Shown here one piece after another: positions 1 through 7,814 of a stretch of 33,138 bases of DNA (positions are counted from its first letter, which is position 1; each line of letters opens with the position of its first letter). The translations under genes and the position numbers were made by a program. The stretch comes from an uncultured Eubacteriales bacterium (GTDB lineage Bacteria > Bacillota > Clostridia > Lachnospirales > CAG-274), in the NCBI GenBank assembly GCA_949293325.1, contig CASFCZ010000050.1, positions 1-33,138 of the forward strand, written 5' to 3'. Below the pieces are notes generated by a model that was given only the letters and a program-made list of their open reading frames with translations, was not told the DNA's origin and did not search any database.

Positions 1-8
1 ATACCAAA

Positions 9-1361
9 ATGGATTTTAAGGATAAAAAGGTACTGGTAAGCGGAATAGCAAAGAGCGGTATTTCTGCTGCCGGACTGTTAAAGAAACTTGGAGCTGATGT
101 TACCGTTCAGGATGCAAAAACAGAGGATAAGCTGGGGGATGTTACAGATGAGCTGAGAAGTCAGGGCTTTAACCTCTATCTTGGTGCAAATCCCGATGCT
201 ATAATAGAGGATATGGATATTCTTGTTATGAGCCCCGGCGTGCCTACAGATTTGCCTTTTGTCAACAAGGCAAGAGAAAAAAATATACCTGTAATAGGTG
301 AAATAGAACTTGCCTATATGTTCTGCAAATCTCCTGTTATAGGAATTACGGGAACAAACGGAAAGACTACAACTACAACTCTTGCAGGTGATATATGCAA
401 AGCTTATTTTGAAAATACCTTTGTTGTGGGAAATATCGGAAATCCTTTTGCTGACATTACTTTTGAAACAAAGGATGATGGTGTGGTTGTGGCAGAGCTT
501 TCAAGCTTTCAGCTTGAAACAATAAATGAATTCAAGCCTAAGGTAAGCGCTGTGTTGAATATCACTCCCGACCATTTAAACAGACACCACACTCTTGAAA
601 ACTACATAGCTGCAAAGGAAAGAGTATTTGAAAATCAGGATGAAAGTGATTTCTGCATTTTAAATTACAATGATGAAATTACAAGAAAAATGGCAGACAA
701 AACAAAGGCTGATGTTATATTCTTTTCTCTCGGAGGTAAGATCACAGAGGGGATATATTCAGATGAAAAGAGCATTTATATAAATGCTTTGGGATACAAC
801 GAAAAAGTTGTGGATATTGACGAGCTTAAAATACTTGGCGGGCACAATGTGGAAAATGCTATGGCGGCAATAGGCTGCTGTGCTGCAATAGGAGTGCCTC
901 TTGATATTATAAGAAAAGTGTTAAAGGAATTTACAGCTGTTGAACACAGAATAGAGTATGTAAGAACAATAAATGATATTGAATTTTACAATGACTCAAA
1001 GGGGACAAATCCCGATGCATCAATAAAGGCTGTTGAGGCTATGAAGCGTCCTATATGTATAATTGCGGGGGGCTATGACAAGGGCTCTGATTTTACGGAG
1101 TGGATCGATACATTTAAGGGCAGAGTTAAATTTGTGGCTGTTATAGGTGCTGTTAAGGATCAGCTTAAGGACACCCTTGACAAGGCAGGCTATACTGCAT
1201 ATAAGGTGGCTGATACCTTTGAGGATGCCTTCAGGCTTTGTGTGGAAAATGCAGCGGAGGGAGATTGTGTTCTCCTTTCTCCTGCCTGTGCAAGCTGGGA
1301 TATGTTTGACTCCTATGAGCAAAGGGGAGAAATATTTAAGGAGCTTGTGCATAATTTGTAA
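9..1361 (+). CDS. murD: UDP-N-acetylmuramoyl-L-alanine--D-glutamate ligase
   Basis: Cytoplasmic Mur ligase that adds D-glutamate to UDP-MurNAc-L-Ala in peptidoglycan precursor synthesis, using ATP. The 450-residue length is normal for MurD. The N-terminal Rossmann-like domain opens with KVLVSGIAKSGISAA, and the ATP-binding P-loop GITGTNGKTTTT lies at about residues 112-123. The Mur-ligase signatures NITPDHLNRH in the central domain and the NDSKGTNPDA segment near residue 330 are visible. The ATG is 9 bases from the window edge, so its ribosome-binding site cannot be judged. The gene is followed after 31 bases by ftsW, the usual division/cell-wall order, although murG, murC and ftsQ do not follow. 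Identification is secure. Confidence 0.97.
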   Translation: MDFKDKKVLVSGIAKSGISAAGLLKKLGADVTVQDAKTEDKLGDVTDELRSQGFNLYLGANPDAIIEDMDILVMSPGVPTDLPFVNKAREKNIPVIGEIELAYMFCKSPVIGITGTNGKTTTTTLAGDICKAYFENTFVVGNIGNPFADITFETKDDGVVVAELSSFQLETINEFKPKVSAVLNITPDHLNRHHTLENYIAAKERVFENQDESDFCILNYNDEITRKMADKTKADVIFFSLGGKITEGIYSDEKSIYINALGYNEKVVDIDELKILGGHNVENAMAAIGCCAAIGVPLDIIRKVLKEFTAVEHRIEYVRTINDIEFYNDSKGTNPDASIKAVEAMKRPICIIAGGYDKGSDFTEWIDTFKGRVKFVAVIGAVKDQLKDTLDKAGYTAYKVADTFEDAFRLCVENAAEGDCVLLSPACASWDMFDSYEQRGEIFKELVHNL

Positions 1362-1392
1362 TTAATTATTATAACCCGGGGAGGTGAGTTGC

Positions 1393-2505
1393 TTGCGTGA
1401 GGATAAGTCTGAATATAAGGTTAAAGTGGGAAATATGGACTATGTGTTGCTTTTTACCATAGTTGCCCTTTCCCTTATCGGTGTTGTTATGGTGTTCAGC
1501 TCCAGCTATTACACAGCAGGCAACAGTGAGGACTTTGGTTACAATATGTACTACTTTGCAGAAAAGGCAGCTGTCTTTGTTGCCATGGGCTATGCTGTAA
1601 TAGCCATAGGCTCAAGGATACCCTATCAGAATTATCAGAACTGGTCAAAGATAATATACATAGTCTGTATGGTTTTACTTGTTCTGGTACTTATAATAGG
1701 TACTGCCACAAACGGTGCCGTAAGGTGGATATTCGGTATCCAGCCTTCTGAGGTGGCAAAGATAGGACTTGTGCTGGTTTTGTCTGATTTTCTGGCAAAG
1801 CGTAAACATATACTGGATACCTTTAAGGGCTTTTTAGTGTGTCTTGTTATTGTGGGTATACCTATCTTTTTCGTTACACTGGAAAACCTCAGTACCGGTA
1901 TAGTAATGGCATGTGTCTGTGCAGGTATTCTCTTTATTGCTTCTCCAAGGATAAGTTATTTTGTGGTATTGGTTATACTTGCGGCAGCAGGTGTGGCAGC
2001 CATTATACTTTTCGGAGATCCATTCCGTATGGAGCGTATCAGTGCATGGCTGGATCCTGAGTCGGATATGCTGGGTACCGGTTATCAGATACTTCAGGGA
2101 CTTTATGCAGTAGGTTCGGGAGGCCTTTTCGGCGTAGGACTGGGTCAGTCAAGGCAAAAGCTTGGTTTTATCCCTGAAAGTCACAATGATATTATCTTTG
2201 CCGTTATCTGTGAGGAGCTGGGAGCTGTAGGTGCAAGTATAATTGTATTGCTTTACATGATAATGATATGGCGCTGTATCAAGATTGCCATTGATGCCAC
2301 CAGTATGTACGGCACCCTTGTTGCTTCTGGTATTGCCATTATGGTAGGTGCCCAGGTGTTTATCAATATTTCCGTTGTTACCAATACTATTCCAAATACA
2401 GGTATCCCACTGCCATTTATCAGCTACGGCGGTACATCAATGCTTACCTTTATGATAGGTATGGCAATAGTCCTTAATATTTCAAGACATTACAGAGAAA
2501 AGTAA
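1393..2505 (+). CDS. ftsW: FtsW/RodA/SpoVE (SEDS) family peptidoglycan glycosyltransferase
   Basis: Polytopic membrane protein of the SEDS family, which polymerises lipid II into glycan strands with a partner class B PBP during division. About ten hydrophobic segments are visible. The signature IPESHNDIIFAVICEELG matches the family block that carries the essential acidic residue, and the segment IPLPFISYGGTSML near the C terminus is typical of FtsW/SpoVE. Start choice: GTG at 1384 lies inside the Shine-Dalgarno run GGGGAGGTGA (1378-1387), so the TTG at 1393, 8 bases after the GGAGG core, is more likely, giving 370 residues. ATG at 1435 is a weaker alternative. Position after murD favours FtsW over RodA; SpoVE cannot be excluded. 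Confidence 0.92.
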   Translation: MREDKSEYKVKVGNMDYVLLFTIVALSLIGVVMVFSSSYYTAGNSEDFGYNMYYFAEKAAVFVAMGYAVIAIGSRIPYQNYQNWSKIIYIVCMVLLVLVLIIGTATNGAVRWIFGIQPSEVAKIGLVLVLSDFLAKRKHILDTFKGFLVCLVIVGIPIFFVTLENLSTGIVMACVCAGILFIASPRISYFVVLVILAAAGVAAIILFGDPFRMERISAWLDPESDMLGTGYQILQGLYAVGSGGLFGVGLGQSRQKLGFIPESHNDIIFAVICEELGAVGASIIVLLYMIMIWRCIKIAIDATSMYGTLVASGIAIMVGAQVFINISVVTNTIPNTGIPLPFISYGGTSMLTFMIGMAIVLNISRHYREK

Positions 2506-2522
2506 TTTTTTGAAAAAGGGGC

Positions 2523-2551
2523 TTGCTATTTCCATGTGGCTGTGTTAAAAT
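2523..2551 (+). promoter_or_regulatory. Promoter of secG
   Basis: A sigma-A-like pair: TTGCTA (2523-2528) and TAAAAT (2546-2551), separated by 17 bases and located about 36 bases before the secG start. It lies in the ftsW-secG gap and would free secG from the murD-ftsW transcript. Its position also argues against any secG start upstream of 2587. Confidence 0.5.
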
Positions 2552-2586
2552 TATCTTTGATTAATTCGGACAGGAGGTCTATTTCT

Positions 2587-2844
2587 ATGAGCATACCTTT
2601 TATTATAGTGTCCGTTCTTATCGTGGCTTCAAATATAGCTATTATAGCGTTAATTCTTGCACAGAAGAAGAATGCGTCCGCAGGTTTCGGAGCTGCTATC
2701 TCCGGTATGGGCGCTTCCGGCGACAGCTATTGGAGTTCCAACAAGGGCAGATCTATGGAAGGACAGCTGGTTAAGTACACTAAGATTTTTGCGGCAGCAT
2801 TTTTCATTCTTGTACTTGTATCCAATATTATTAATGTTATGTAA
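2587..2844 (+). CDS. secG: Preprotein translocase subunit SecG
   Basis: Small auxiliary subunit of the SecYEG export channel, 85 residues. Two transmembrane helices are clear: residues about 3-23 and about 64-84, with a Gly/Ser-rich loop (GFGAAISGMGASGDSYW) between them, as is typical for SecG. The start is the ATG preceded by AGGAGGT (2571-2577). A longer in-frame reading from a GTG at 2536 has no ribosome-binding site and would begin inside the promoter. The gene is monocistronic by appearance, with its own promoter and a rho-independent terminator just after the stop. SecG next to rnr is a common Firmicutes arrangement, which supports the call despite low sequence conservation. Confidence 0.85.
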   Translation: MSIPFIIVSVLIVASNIAIIALILAQKKNASAGFGAAISGMGASGDSYWSSNKGRSMEGQLVKYTKIFAAAFFILVLVSNIINVM

Positions 2845-2850
2845 TTGTTA

Positions 2851-2886
2851 AAAACAGGCTTTTGTTATATACAGCCTGTTTTTTTC
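2851..2886 (+). terminator. Rho-independent terminator after secG
   Basis: A 10-bp stem AAAACAGGCT (2851-2860) with AGCCTGTTTT (2873-2882), loop of 12 bases, ending in a run of T. It starts 7 bases after the secG stop and separates it from rnr. Confidence 0.85.
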
Positions 2887-2896
2887 ATTTTGTATG

Positions 2897-2905
2897 TGTT
2901 ATACT
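2897..2905 (+). promoter_or_regulatory. Extended -10 promoter of rnr
   Basis: TGTTATACT (2897-2905) is an extended -10 element (TGn plus TATACT). The matching -35 region falls in the T-run of the secG terminator and is poor. It lies 33 bases before the rnr start. Confidence 0.45.
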
Positions 2906-2937
2906 AATATGGTAACAGTGTAAAGAGAGGTGTTAAT

Positions 2938-5067
2938 ATGGACAGTTTATATAATGAAAGATGCGAAAAGCTGATTGGGTTTTTGGGAGATAAGGACTAC
3001 AGACCCATGACAAGTAAGGATATTTCCCTTATTCTGGGTATAAGGTCAGAGGATATGCCTATGTTTTATGATATGCTTTCAGAGCTTGAAAACAAGGGCA
3101 GGATAATAATAACCAAAAAGGGTAAGATAGCACTTCCCGAAAGGCTGGATATGGCAGCAGGTATATTTACAGGCAATGAACGGGGTTTTGGCTTTGTAAC
3201 CTGTGAGGGACGTAAGGATGATATTTTTATCCCCCCTTCAGCTACAGGGGGAGCAATGCATAAGGATAGGGTACTTGTAAGGATTGTACGCCAGACTTCA
3301 AGGAGCGCCGAGGGTGAGGTAGTGCGTGTTCTGGAACGTGGACTTAAAACTGTAGTAGGTACCTTTGAACAGGTAAAAAAATTCGGCTTTGTCAAGGTGG
3401 ATGACAAACGTTTCGGTGATGATATATATATTGATAAAAAGGATACCATGGGGGCTGTTACAGGTCATAAGGTGGTAGTAAGGATAACCAAACCAAAGCC
3501 TGCAAACGGTAAGGAAAAGCCTGAGGGAAAGGTAATAGAGATACTGGGACATATTAACGATCCCGGAGTTGATATTCTTTCCATTATAAAGGAGTATGAC
3601 CTGCCTACGGACTTTTCTGACCGTGTATACGATGAGGTGTCTGCAATTCCTGAGGAGGTATTGCCTGAGGATTTAAAGGACAGAGTAGACTACCGTGATG
3701 TGCAGATGGTAACCATTGACGGTGAGGATGCAAAGGATCTGGATGATGCCGTATCTGTGGCAAAACTGGATAACGGTAATTACAGGCTGGGTGTATATAT
3801 AGCTGATGTATCCTATTATGTCCGTGAGGGTACACAGCTGGATAAGGAGGCTTATAAAAGGGGTACAAGTGTATATCTTGTGGACAGGGTAATTCCCATG
3901 CTGCCCCACAGACTTTCAAATGGTATATGCTCTCTTAATGCAGGAGTGGACAGACTTTCCCTTTGCTGCGTTATGGAAATAAACAATAAGGGGGAAGTTA
4001 TATCCTCCGATATACAAAAGGCTGTTATTAACGTGGACAGGCGTATGAGCTATACTGTGGTAAATGACCTTCTTACAAATGAAGACTCTGAGTACAGACA
4101 GGAATATGACTCACTTATGCCTATGTTCAGGCTTATGAAGGAGTTGCGGGACATTCTCTTTGAAAAAAGACGTAAAAGAGGTGCTATTGAATTTGACTTT
4201 AAAGAGGCGGATATTGTCCTTGATGACAAGGGCAAGCCTGTAGATATAAAACCCCATGAAAGGAATATTGCCACAAGTATTATTGAGGAATTTATGCTTG
4301 CCGCAAATGAATGTATAGCCGAGCACTACTTCTGGCTTTCTCTCCCCTTTGTATACAGGGTACATGAGGAGCCTGACGAGGAAAAGGTGGAAAGGCTCAG
4401 GGAATTCATAGGCAAAATGGGTTATGTTATTAAGGGTAATACTACCCACCCAAAGAGTTTTCAGAAACTTCTGGATGAGGTGAAGGGTAAGCCTGAGGAG
4501 CTTGTGGTGGACAAGATGGTATTAAGGAGCCTTAAAAGGGCAAGGTACACACCTGAAAATGATGTACACTTCGGATTGGCGGCAAAGTATTACTGCCACT
4601 TTACTTCACCTATAAGACGTTACCCTGACCTTCAGATACACAGGATAATAAGCGAAAATCTTCAGGGAACACTTAACTCAAAGCGTATCGCTTCATATAA
4701 CAAACACCTTCCTGTAGTGGCTGAACATTGCTCCGTTACCGAAAGGCTGGCTGATGATGCTGAACGGGATACGGATAAGTACAAGATAGCACAATATATG
4801 CGTTCACGTATAGGCTGCGAATATGATGGCATAGTTTCAGGAGTTAATTCATGGGGTATGTATGTGGAGCTTCCCAATACAGTTGAGGGACTTGTTTCCA
4901 CTAAAAATATGACAGATGATGTTTATATATATGATGAGGACAATTTAAGGCTTATGGGTGATCATACCCATAAAACATACACCATAGGTGACAAGGTAAA
5001 GGTTGTGGTGGCCGGAGCAAGTTTGGGAGATAAGACAGTTGACTTTGTACTTGCTGAAAAAGACTGA
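2938..5067 (+). CDS. rnr: Ribonuclease R
   Basis: Processive 3'-5' exoribonuclease of the RNB (RNase II) family that degrades structured RNA and takes part in mRNA turnover, rRNA quality control and trans-translation. The 709-residue length is typical of Gram-positive RNase R. Order: N-terminal winged-helix region (about 1-65), two cold-shock domains (GNERGFGFVTCEGRKDDIFI near 79-98 and FGFVKVDDKRFGDDIYI near 149-165), the RNB catalytic domain with the metal-binding acidic motif DGEDAKDLDDAV (261-272), and a C-terminal S1 domain from about residue 625 (GCEYDGIVSGVNSWGMYVEL). A Shine-Dalgarno AGAGAGGTG precedes the ATG. The usual neighbour smpB is not seen in the window. Confidence 0.97.
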   Translation: MDSLYNERCEKLIGFLGDKDYRPMTSKDISLILGIRSEDMPMFYDMLSELENKGRIIITKKGKIALPERLDMAAGIFTGNERGFGFVTCEGRKDDIFIPPSATGGAMHKDRVLVRIVRQTSRSAEGEVVRVLERGLKTVVGTFEQVKKFGFVKVDDKRFGDDIYIDKKDTMGAVTGHKVVVRITKPKPANGKEKPEGKVIEILGHINDPGVDILSIIKEYDLPTDFSDRVYDEVSAIPEEVLPEDLKDRVDYRDVQMVTIDGEDAKDLDDAVSVAKLDNGNYRLGVYIADVSYYVREGTQLDKEAYKRGTSVYLVDRVIPMLPHRLSNGICSLNAGVDRLSLCCVMEINNKGEVISSDIQKAVINVDRRMSYTVVNDLLTNEDSEYRQEYDSLMPMFRLMKELRDILFEKRRKRGAIEFDFKEADIVLDDKGKPVDIKPHERNIATSIIEEFMLAANECIAEHYFWLSLPFVYRVHEEPDEEKVERLREFIGKMGYVIKGNTTHPKSFQKLLDEVKGKPEELVVDKMVLRSLKRARYTPENDVHFGLAAKYYCHFTSPIRRYPDLQIHRIISENLQGTLNSKRIASYNKHLPVVAEHCSVTERLADDAERDTDKYKIAQYMRSRIGCEYDGIVSGVNSWGMYVELPNTVEGLVSTKNMTDDVYIYDEDNLRLMGDHTHKTYTIGDKVKVVVAGASLGDKTVDFVLAEKD

Positions 5068-5073
5068 CAATCC

Positions 5074-5102
5074 TTGACTAATTATGTTTGTAATGATATT
5101 AT
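5074..5102 (+). promoter_or_regulatory. Promoter of the comM-dprA-topA-codY run
   Basis: TTGACT (5074-5079) and TATTAT (5097-5102) with an ideal 17-base spacer, just after the rnr stop and 28 bases before the comM start. No terminator is seen between rnr and this site, so read-through from rnr is also possible. Confidence 0.75.
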
Positions 5103-5130
5103 TAAACAAAAGTTAAGGGGGTGAAAGAAA

Positions 5131-6660
5131 TTGCTTGCAAAAATTCATTCTGCTGCTTTAATGGGTATAAGCGGATATATGGTTGATGTTGAGGTGGATG
5201 TAGGTCAGGGACTGCCTGCCTTTGAAATAGTGGGACTGCCTGATAACGCCGTAAGGGAGTCAAGGGAAAGGGTAAGGACAGCTATTAAAAATTCCCAGTT
5301 TGAGTTTCCATCTAAAAGGATAACAGTTAATCTTGCCCCTGCAAATACCAAAAAGGAAGGACCTGCCTTTGACCTGCCTATAGCGGTAGGTATACTTGTT
5401 TGTATGGGTATCTTAAAGCAGAAAACGGTGAATAATGCCCTTATTCTGGGGGAGCTTTCCCTTGACGGCGCCGTAAGACCCGTTGATGGCGTTCTGCCTA
5501 TGGTATATTCAGCCTGGGAAAGGGGTATAAAGTATGCCTTTGTGCCGGAGGAAAATGCCAGGGAAGCTGCTGTGGTAGAGGGGATGCAGGTTATAGGTAT
5601 TTCTTCACTCCATGAATTTATTGAGATATGTACGGGACGTCAAAGGGCGGAGCTTACAAAGGTAGATGTAAACAGGCTGTTTGAGGAAGGTTTGAAGTCA
5701 GAGTTGGACTTTGCAGATGTAAAGGGTCAGGACAGTGTCAAACGTGCCCTTGAGATAGCGGCGGCAGGTATGCACAATATTATTATGATAGGACCTCCCG
5801 GCTCCGGTAAGACAATGATGGCTAAGCGTATACCTACCATACTTCCTGATTTAACTATAAATGAAAGTGTGGAAATAACAAAGATATATTCCGTGGCAGG
5901 ATTGCTGCGGAATAAAAATGCCCTTATTACCCAAAGACCATTCCGTTCTCCCCATCATACCATTTCAAATGTTGCTATGGTAGGAGGAGGCAGGATTCCA
6001 AAGCCGGGAGAAGTATCTCTCTCCCATAACGGAGTGTTGTTTCTTGATGAACTCCCTGAGTTTTCCAGGGGTGTTCTGGAGGAACTCCGTCAGCCTCTGG
6101 AGGATGGTGAAGTGACGGTTTCAAGGGTAAACGGCACCATGACTTTCCCGGCAAATATTATGTTTGTTGCCTCAATGAACCCTTGTCCCTGCGGTTACTA
6201 TGGCTATTCCGACAAGTGCAGGTGTACCGGCACACAGATAAATAAGTACATGGGTAAAGTATCAGGCCCTTTGCTTGACAGAATAGATGTACAGATAGAG
6301 GCTGCTGCCGTGGATTATGAGGATATGCAAAGCAATACAAGACCTGAAAGTTCACAGGATATTAAAAGACGTGTGGTGGCAGCCCATGAGATACAAAAGG
6401 AAAGATATAAAGATGAAGGTATATACTTCAACTCCCAGCTGTCTGCTTCACAGATTGAAAAATACTGTCCATTGGGAAAGGCTGAAAGGGAGCTTATTAA
6501 GACCGCCTTTGAAAGGCTTAATTTCAGTGCAAGGGCATATCATAAGCTTCTTAAACTGGCAAGGACTATAGCTGACCTTGATGGTGGAGGAAACATTAAC
6601 GTTAAACATATTGCCGAGGCAATTCAGCTCAGAAACCTTGACAGACGGCTGCTTTATTAA
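5131..6660 (+). CDS. comM: YifB/ComM family Mg-chelatase-like AAA+ ATPase
   Basis: A 509-residue protein of the ComM/YifB family. In proteobacteria ComM is a hexameric helicase that promotes branch migration during natural transformation; the role in Firmicutes is less settled. Seen: N-terminal Lon-protease-like (ChlI) domain (about 1-170, including FEIVGLPDNAVRESRERVR), AAA+ domain with Walker A GPPGSGKT (221-228) and Walker B GVLFLDELPEF (301-311), a Cys cluster CPCGYYGYSDKCRC, and a C-terminal Mg-chelatase domain ending LRNLDRRLLY. The start is TTG, preceded by AAGGGGGTGA at a 7-base distance; no better ATG precedes conserved sequence. dprA follows 12 bases later, which supports a DNA-uptake or recombination role. 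Confidence 0.95.
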   Translation: MLAKIHSAALMGISGYMVDVEVDVGQGLPAFEIVGLPDNAVRESRERVRTAIKNSQFEFPSKRITVNLAPANTKKEGPAFDLPIAVGILVCMGILKQKTVNNALILGELSLDGAVRPVDGVLPMVYSAWERGIKYAFVPEENAREAAVVEGMQVIGISSLHEFIEICTGRQRAELTKVDVNRLFEEGLKSELDFADVKGQDSVKRALEIAAAGMHNIIMIGPPGSGKTMMAKRIPTILPDLTINESVEITKIYSVAGLLRNKNALITQRPFRSPHHTISNVAMVGGGRIPKPGEVSLSHNGVLFLDELPEFSRGVLEELRQPLEDGEVTVSRVNGTMTFPANIMFVASMNPCPCGYYGYSDKCRCTGTQINKYMGKVSGPLLDRIDVQIEAAAVDYEDMQSNTRPESSQDIKRRVVAAHEIQKERYKDEGIYFNSQLSASQIEKYCPLGKAERELIKTAFERLNFSARAYHKLLKLARTIADLDGGGNINVKHIAEAIQLRNLDRRLLY

Positions 6661-6672
6661 TGGAGGATATAT

Positions 6673-7761
6673 ATGTTAAATGAGGATAATGCTCTGCTTT
6701 GGTTAAGCACTGTAAGGCACATGACAAAAAAGCGTCTTGATGTTTTGGCAGAGCGTTTCGGAGGTGCGGCGGAGCTTGCCAGAATGAATGAGGCACAGCT
6801 TATCAGGTATGGTGTAAACAGTGAACTTGCCCACTGTATGTATGAACATAGCCCTGAATTGATGGCGGCAAAGGTACTTAGTGATATGTATAAAAGTGAG
6901 ATGGATTTTATCACAGTCTCAAATCCCAAGTACCCACCTAATCTAAAGGAAACAGAGGATTGCCCTGTGGGTATATTTGTAAGGGGTACTTTGCCTGATT
7001 ACAGTAAAAAATTTCTTGCAGTTGTGGGGTCAAGACGATGCACCCAGTACGGAGCAACAACAGCTCACTCTATTTCAAAGGAGCTTGCCCAAAGGGGTGT
7101 TGTTATTGTAAGCGGTATGGCTGACGGTATAGATTCCATGGCACATAGGGGTGCTCTGGATGGTGACGGTTTTACTGTTGCAGTTCTGGGTTGCGGAGCC
7201 GATGTGTGCTATCCTGCGGGAAACCGTGAGCTTATGGCAAGGATACTTGAAAGGGGCTGTATAATAAGTGAGCTTCCTCCAGGTACAAGGCCAAGTAAAT
7301 ATACTTTCCCTGCAAGAAACCGTATTATAAGCGGCCTGTCAAATGTGGTAGCTGTTATTGAGGCTGATGAAAGGAGCGGTACACTTATTACCGTAAATCA
7401 TGCTTTGGATCAGGGCAGGGATGTTATGGCTCTGCCGGGAAATATCAACAGCAGACTCAGCAGGGGTACCAACAGGCTGATTAAAGAGGGAGCTGCAATA
7501 ATCACTTCCGTTGATGATGTGGCGGAGCTTTTGGGAATAAATGAGAAAAGGGAAAATAAAAAAATTTCGGAAAAATCAGATATTCCTCTTGCAAGAGAGG
7601 AAAAATTAGTTTATGATTGTATTCATTCGGAGCCTGTTACGGTTGACGAGATTGCAATCAAAAGTGGACTGTCCCTGAAGGAAGTGCAGTATGCACTTAC
7701 AATGCTGGAGCTTAAGCAGCTTGTAATAAAGCTTACGGGACAGAAGTATATTATGTCATAG
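6673..7761 (+). CDS. dprA: DNA-processing protein DprA (Smf)
   Basis: Binds incoming single-stranded DNA and loads RecA during natural transformation. The 362 residues show an N-terminal SAM-like region, a central Rossmann-like fold with VVGSRRCTQYG (from about residue 116) and VIVSGMADGIDSMAHRGAL, then AVIEADERSGTLITVNHALDQGRDVMALPG, all characteristic of the DprA core. A C-terminal winged-helix domain (about 300-362, TVDEIAIKSGLSLKEVQYALTMLE without the family's usual variation) completes the full-length form. The ATG is preceded by GGAGG at a good distance, and the gene sits 12 bases after comM. Presence of comM and dprA alone does not prove competence, as both are widespread in species not known to transform. 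Confidence 0.96.
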   Translation: MLNEDNALLWLSTVRHMTKKRLDVLAERFGGAAELARMNEAQLIRYGVNSELAHCMYEHSPELMAAKVLSDMYKSEMDFITVSNPKYPPNLKETEDCPVGIFVRGTLPDYSKKFLAVVGSRRCTQYGATTAHSISKELAQRGVVIVSGMADGIDSMAHRGALDGDGFTVAVLGCGADVCYPAGNRELMARILERGCIISELPPGTRPSKYTFPARNRIISGLSNVVAVIEADERSGTLITVNHALDQGRDVMALPGNINSRLSRGTNRLIKEGAAIITSVDDVAELLGINEKRENKKISEKSDIPLAREEKLVYDCIHSEPVTVDEIAIKSGLSLKEVQYALTMLELKQLVIKLTGQKYIMS

Positions 7762-7814
7762 TCTGTTATCAGTGCTTATATATAAGGAAAAAGAATTAGG
7801 TAAGGGGAGTGCTT

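Noticed and set aside
2536-2586. Extended N terminus of SecG from the GTG at 2536
   Set aside because: No ribosome-binding site, it would start within the promoter, and the ATG at 2587 has a strong AGGAGGT and gives a normal SecG length.
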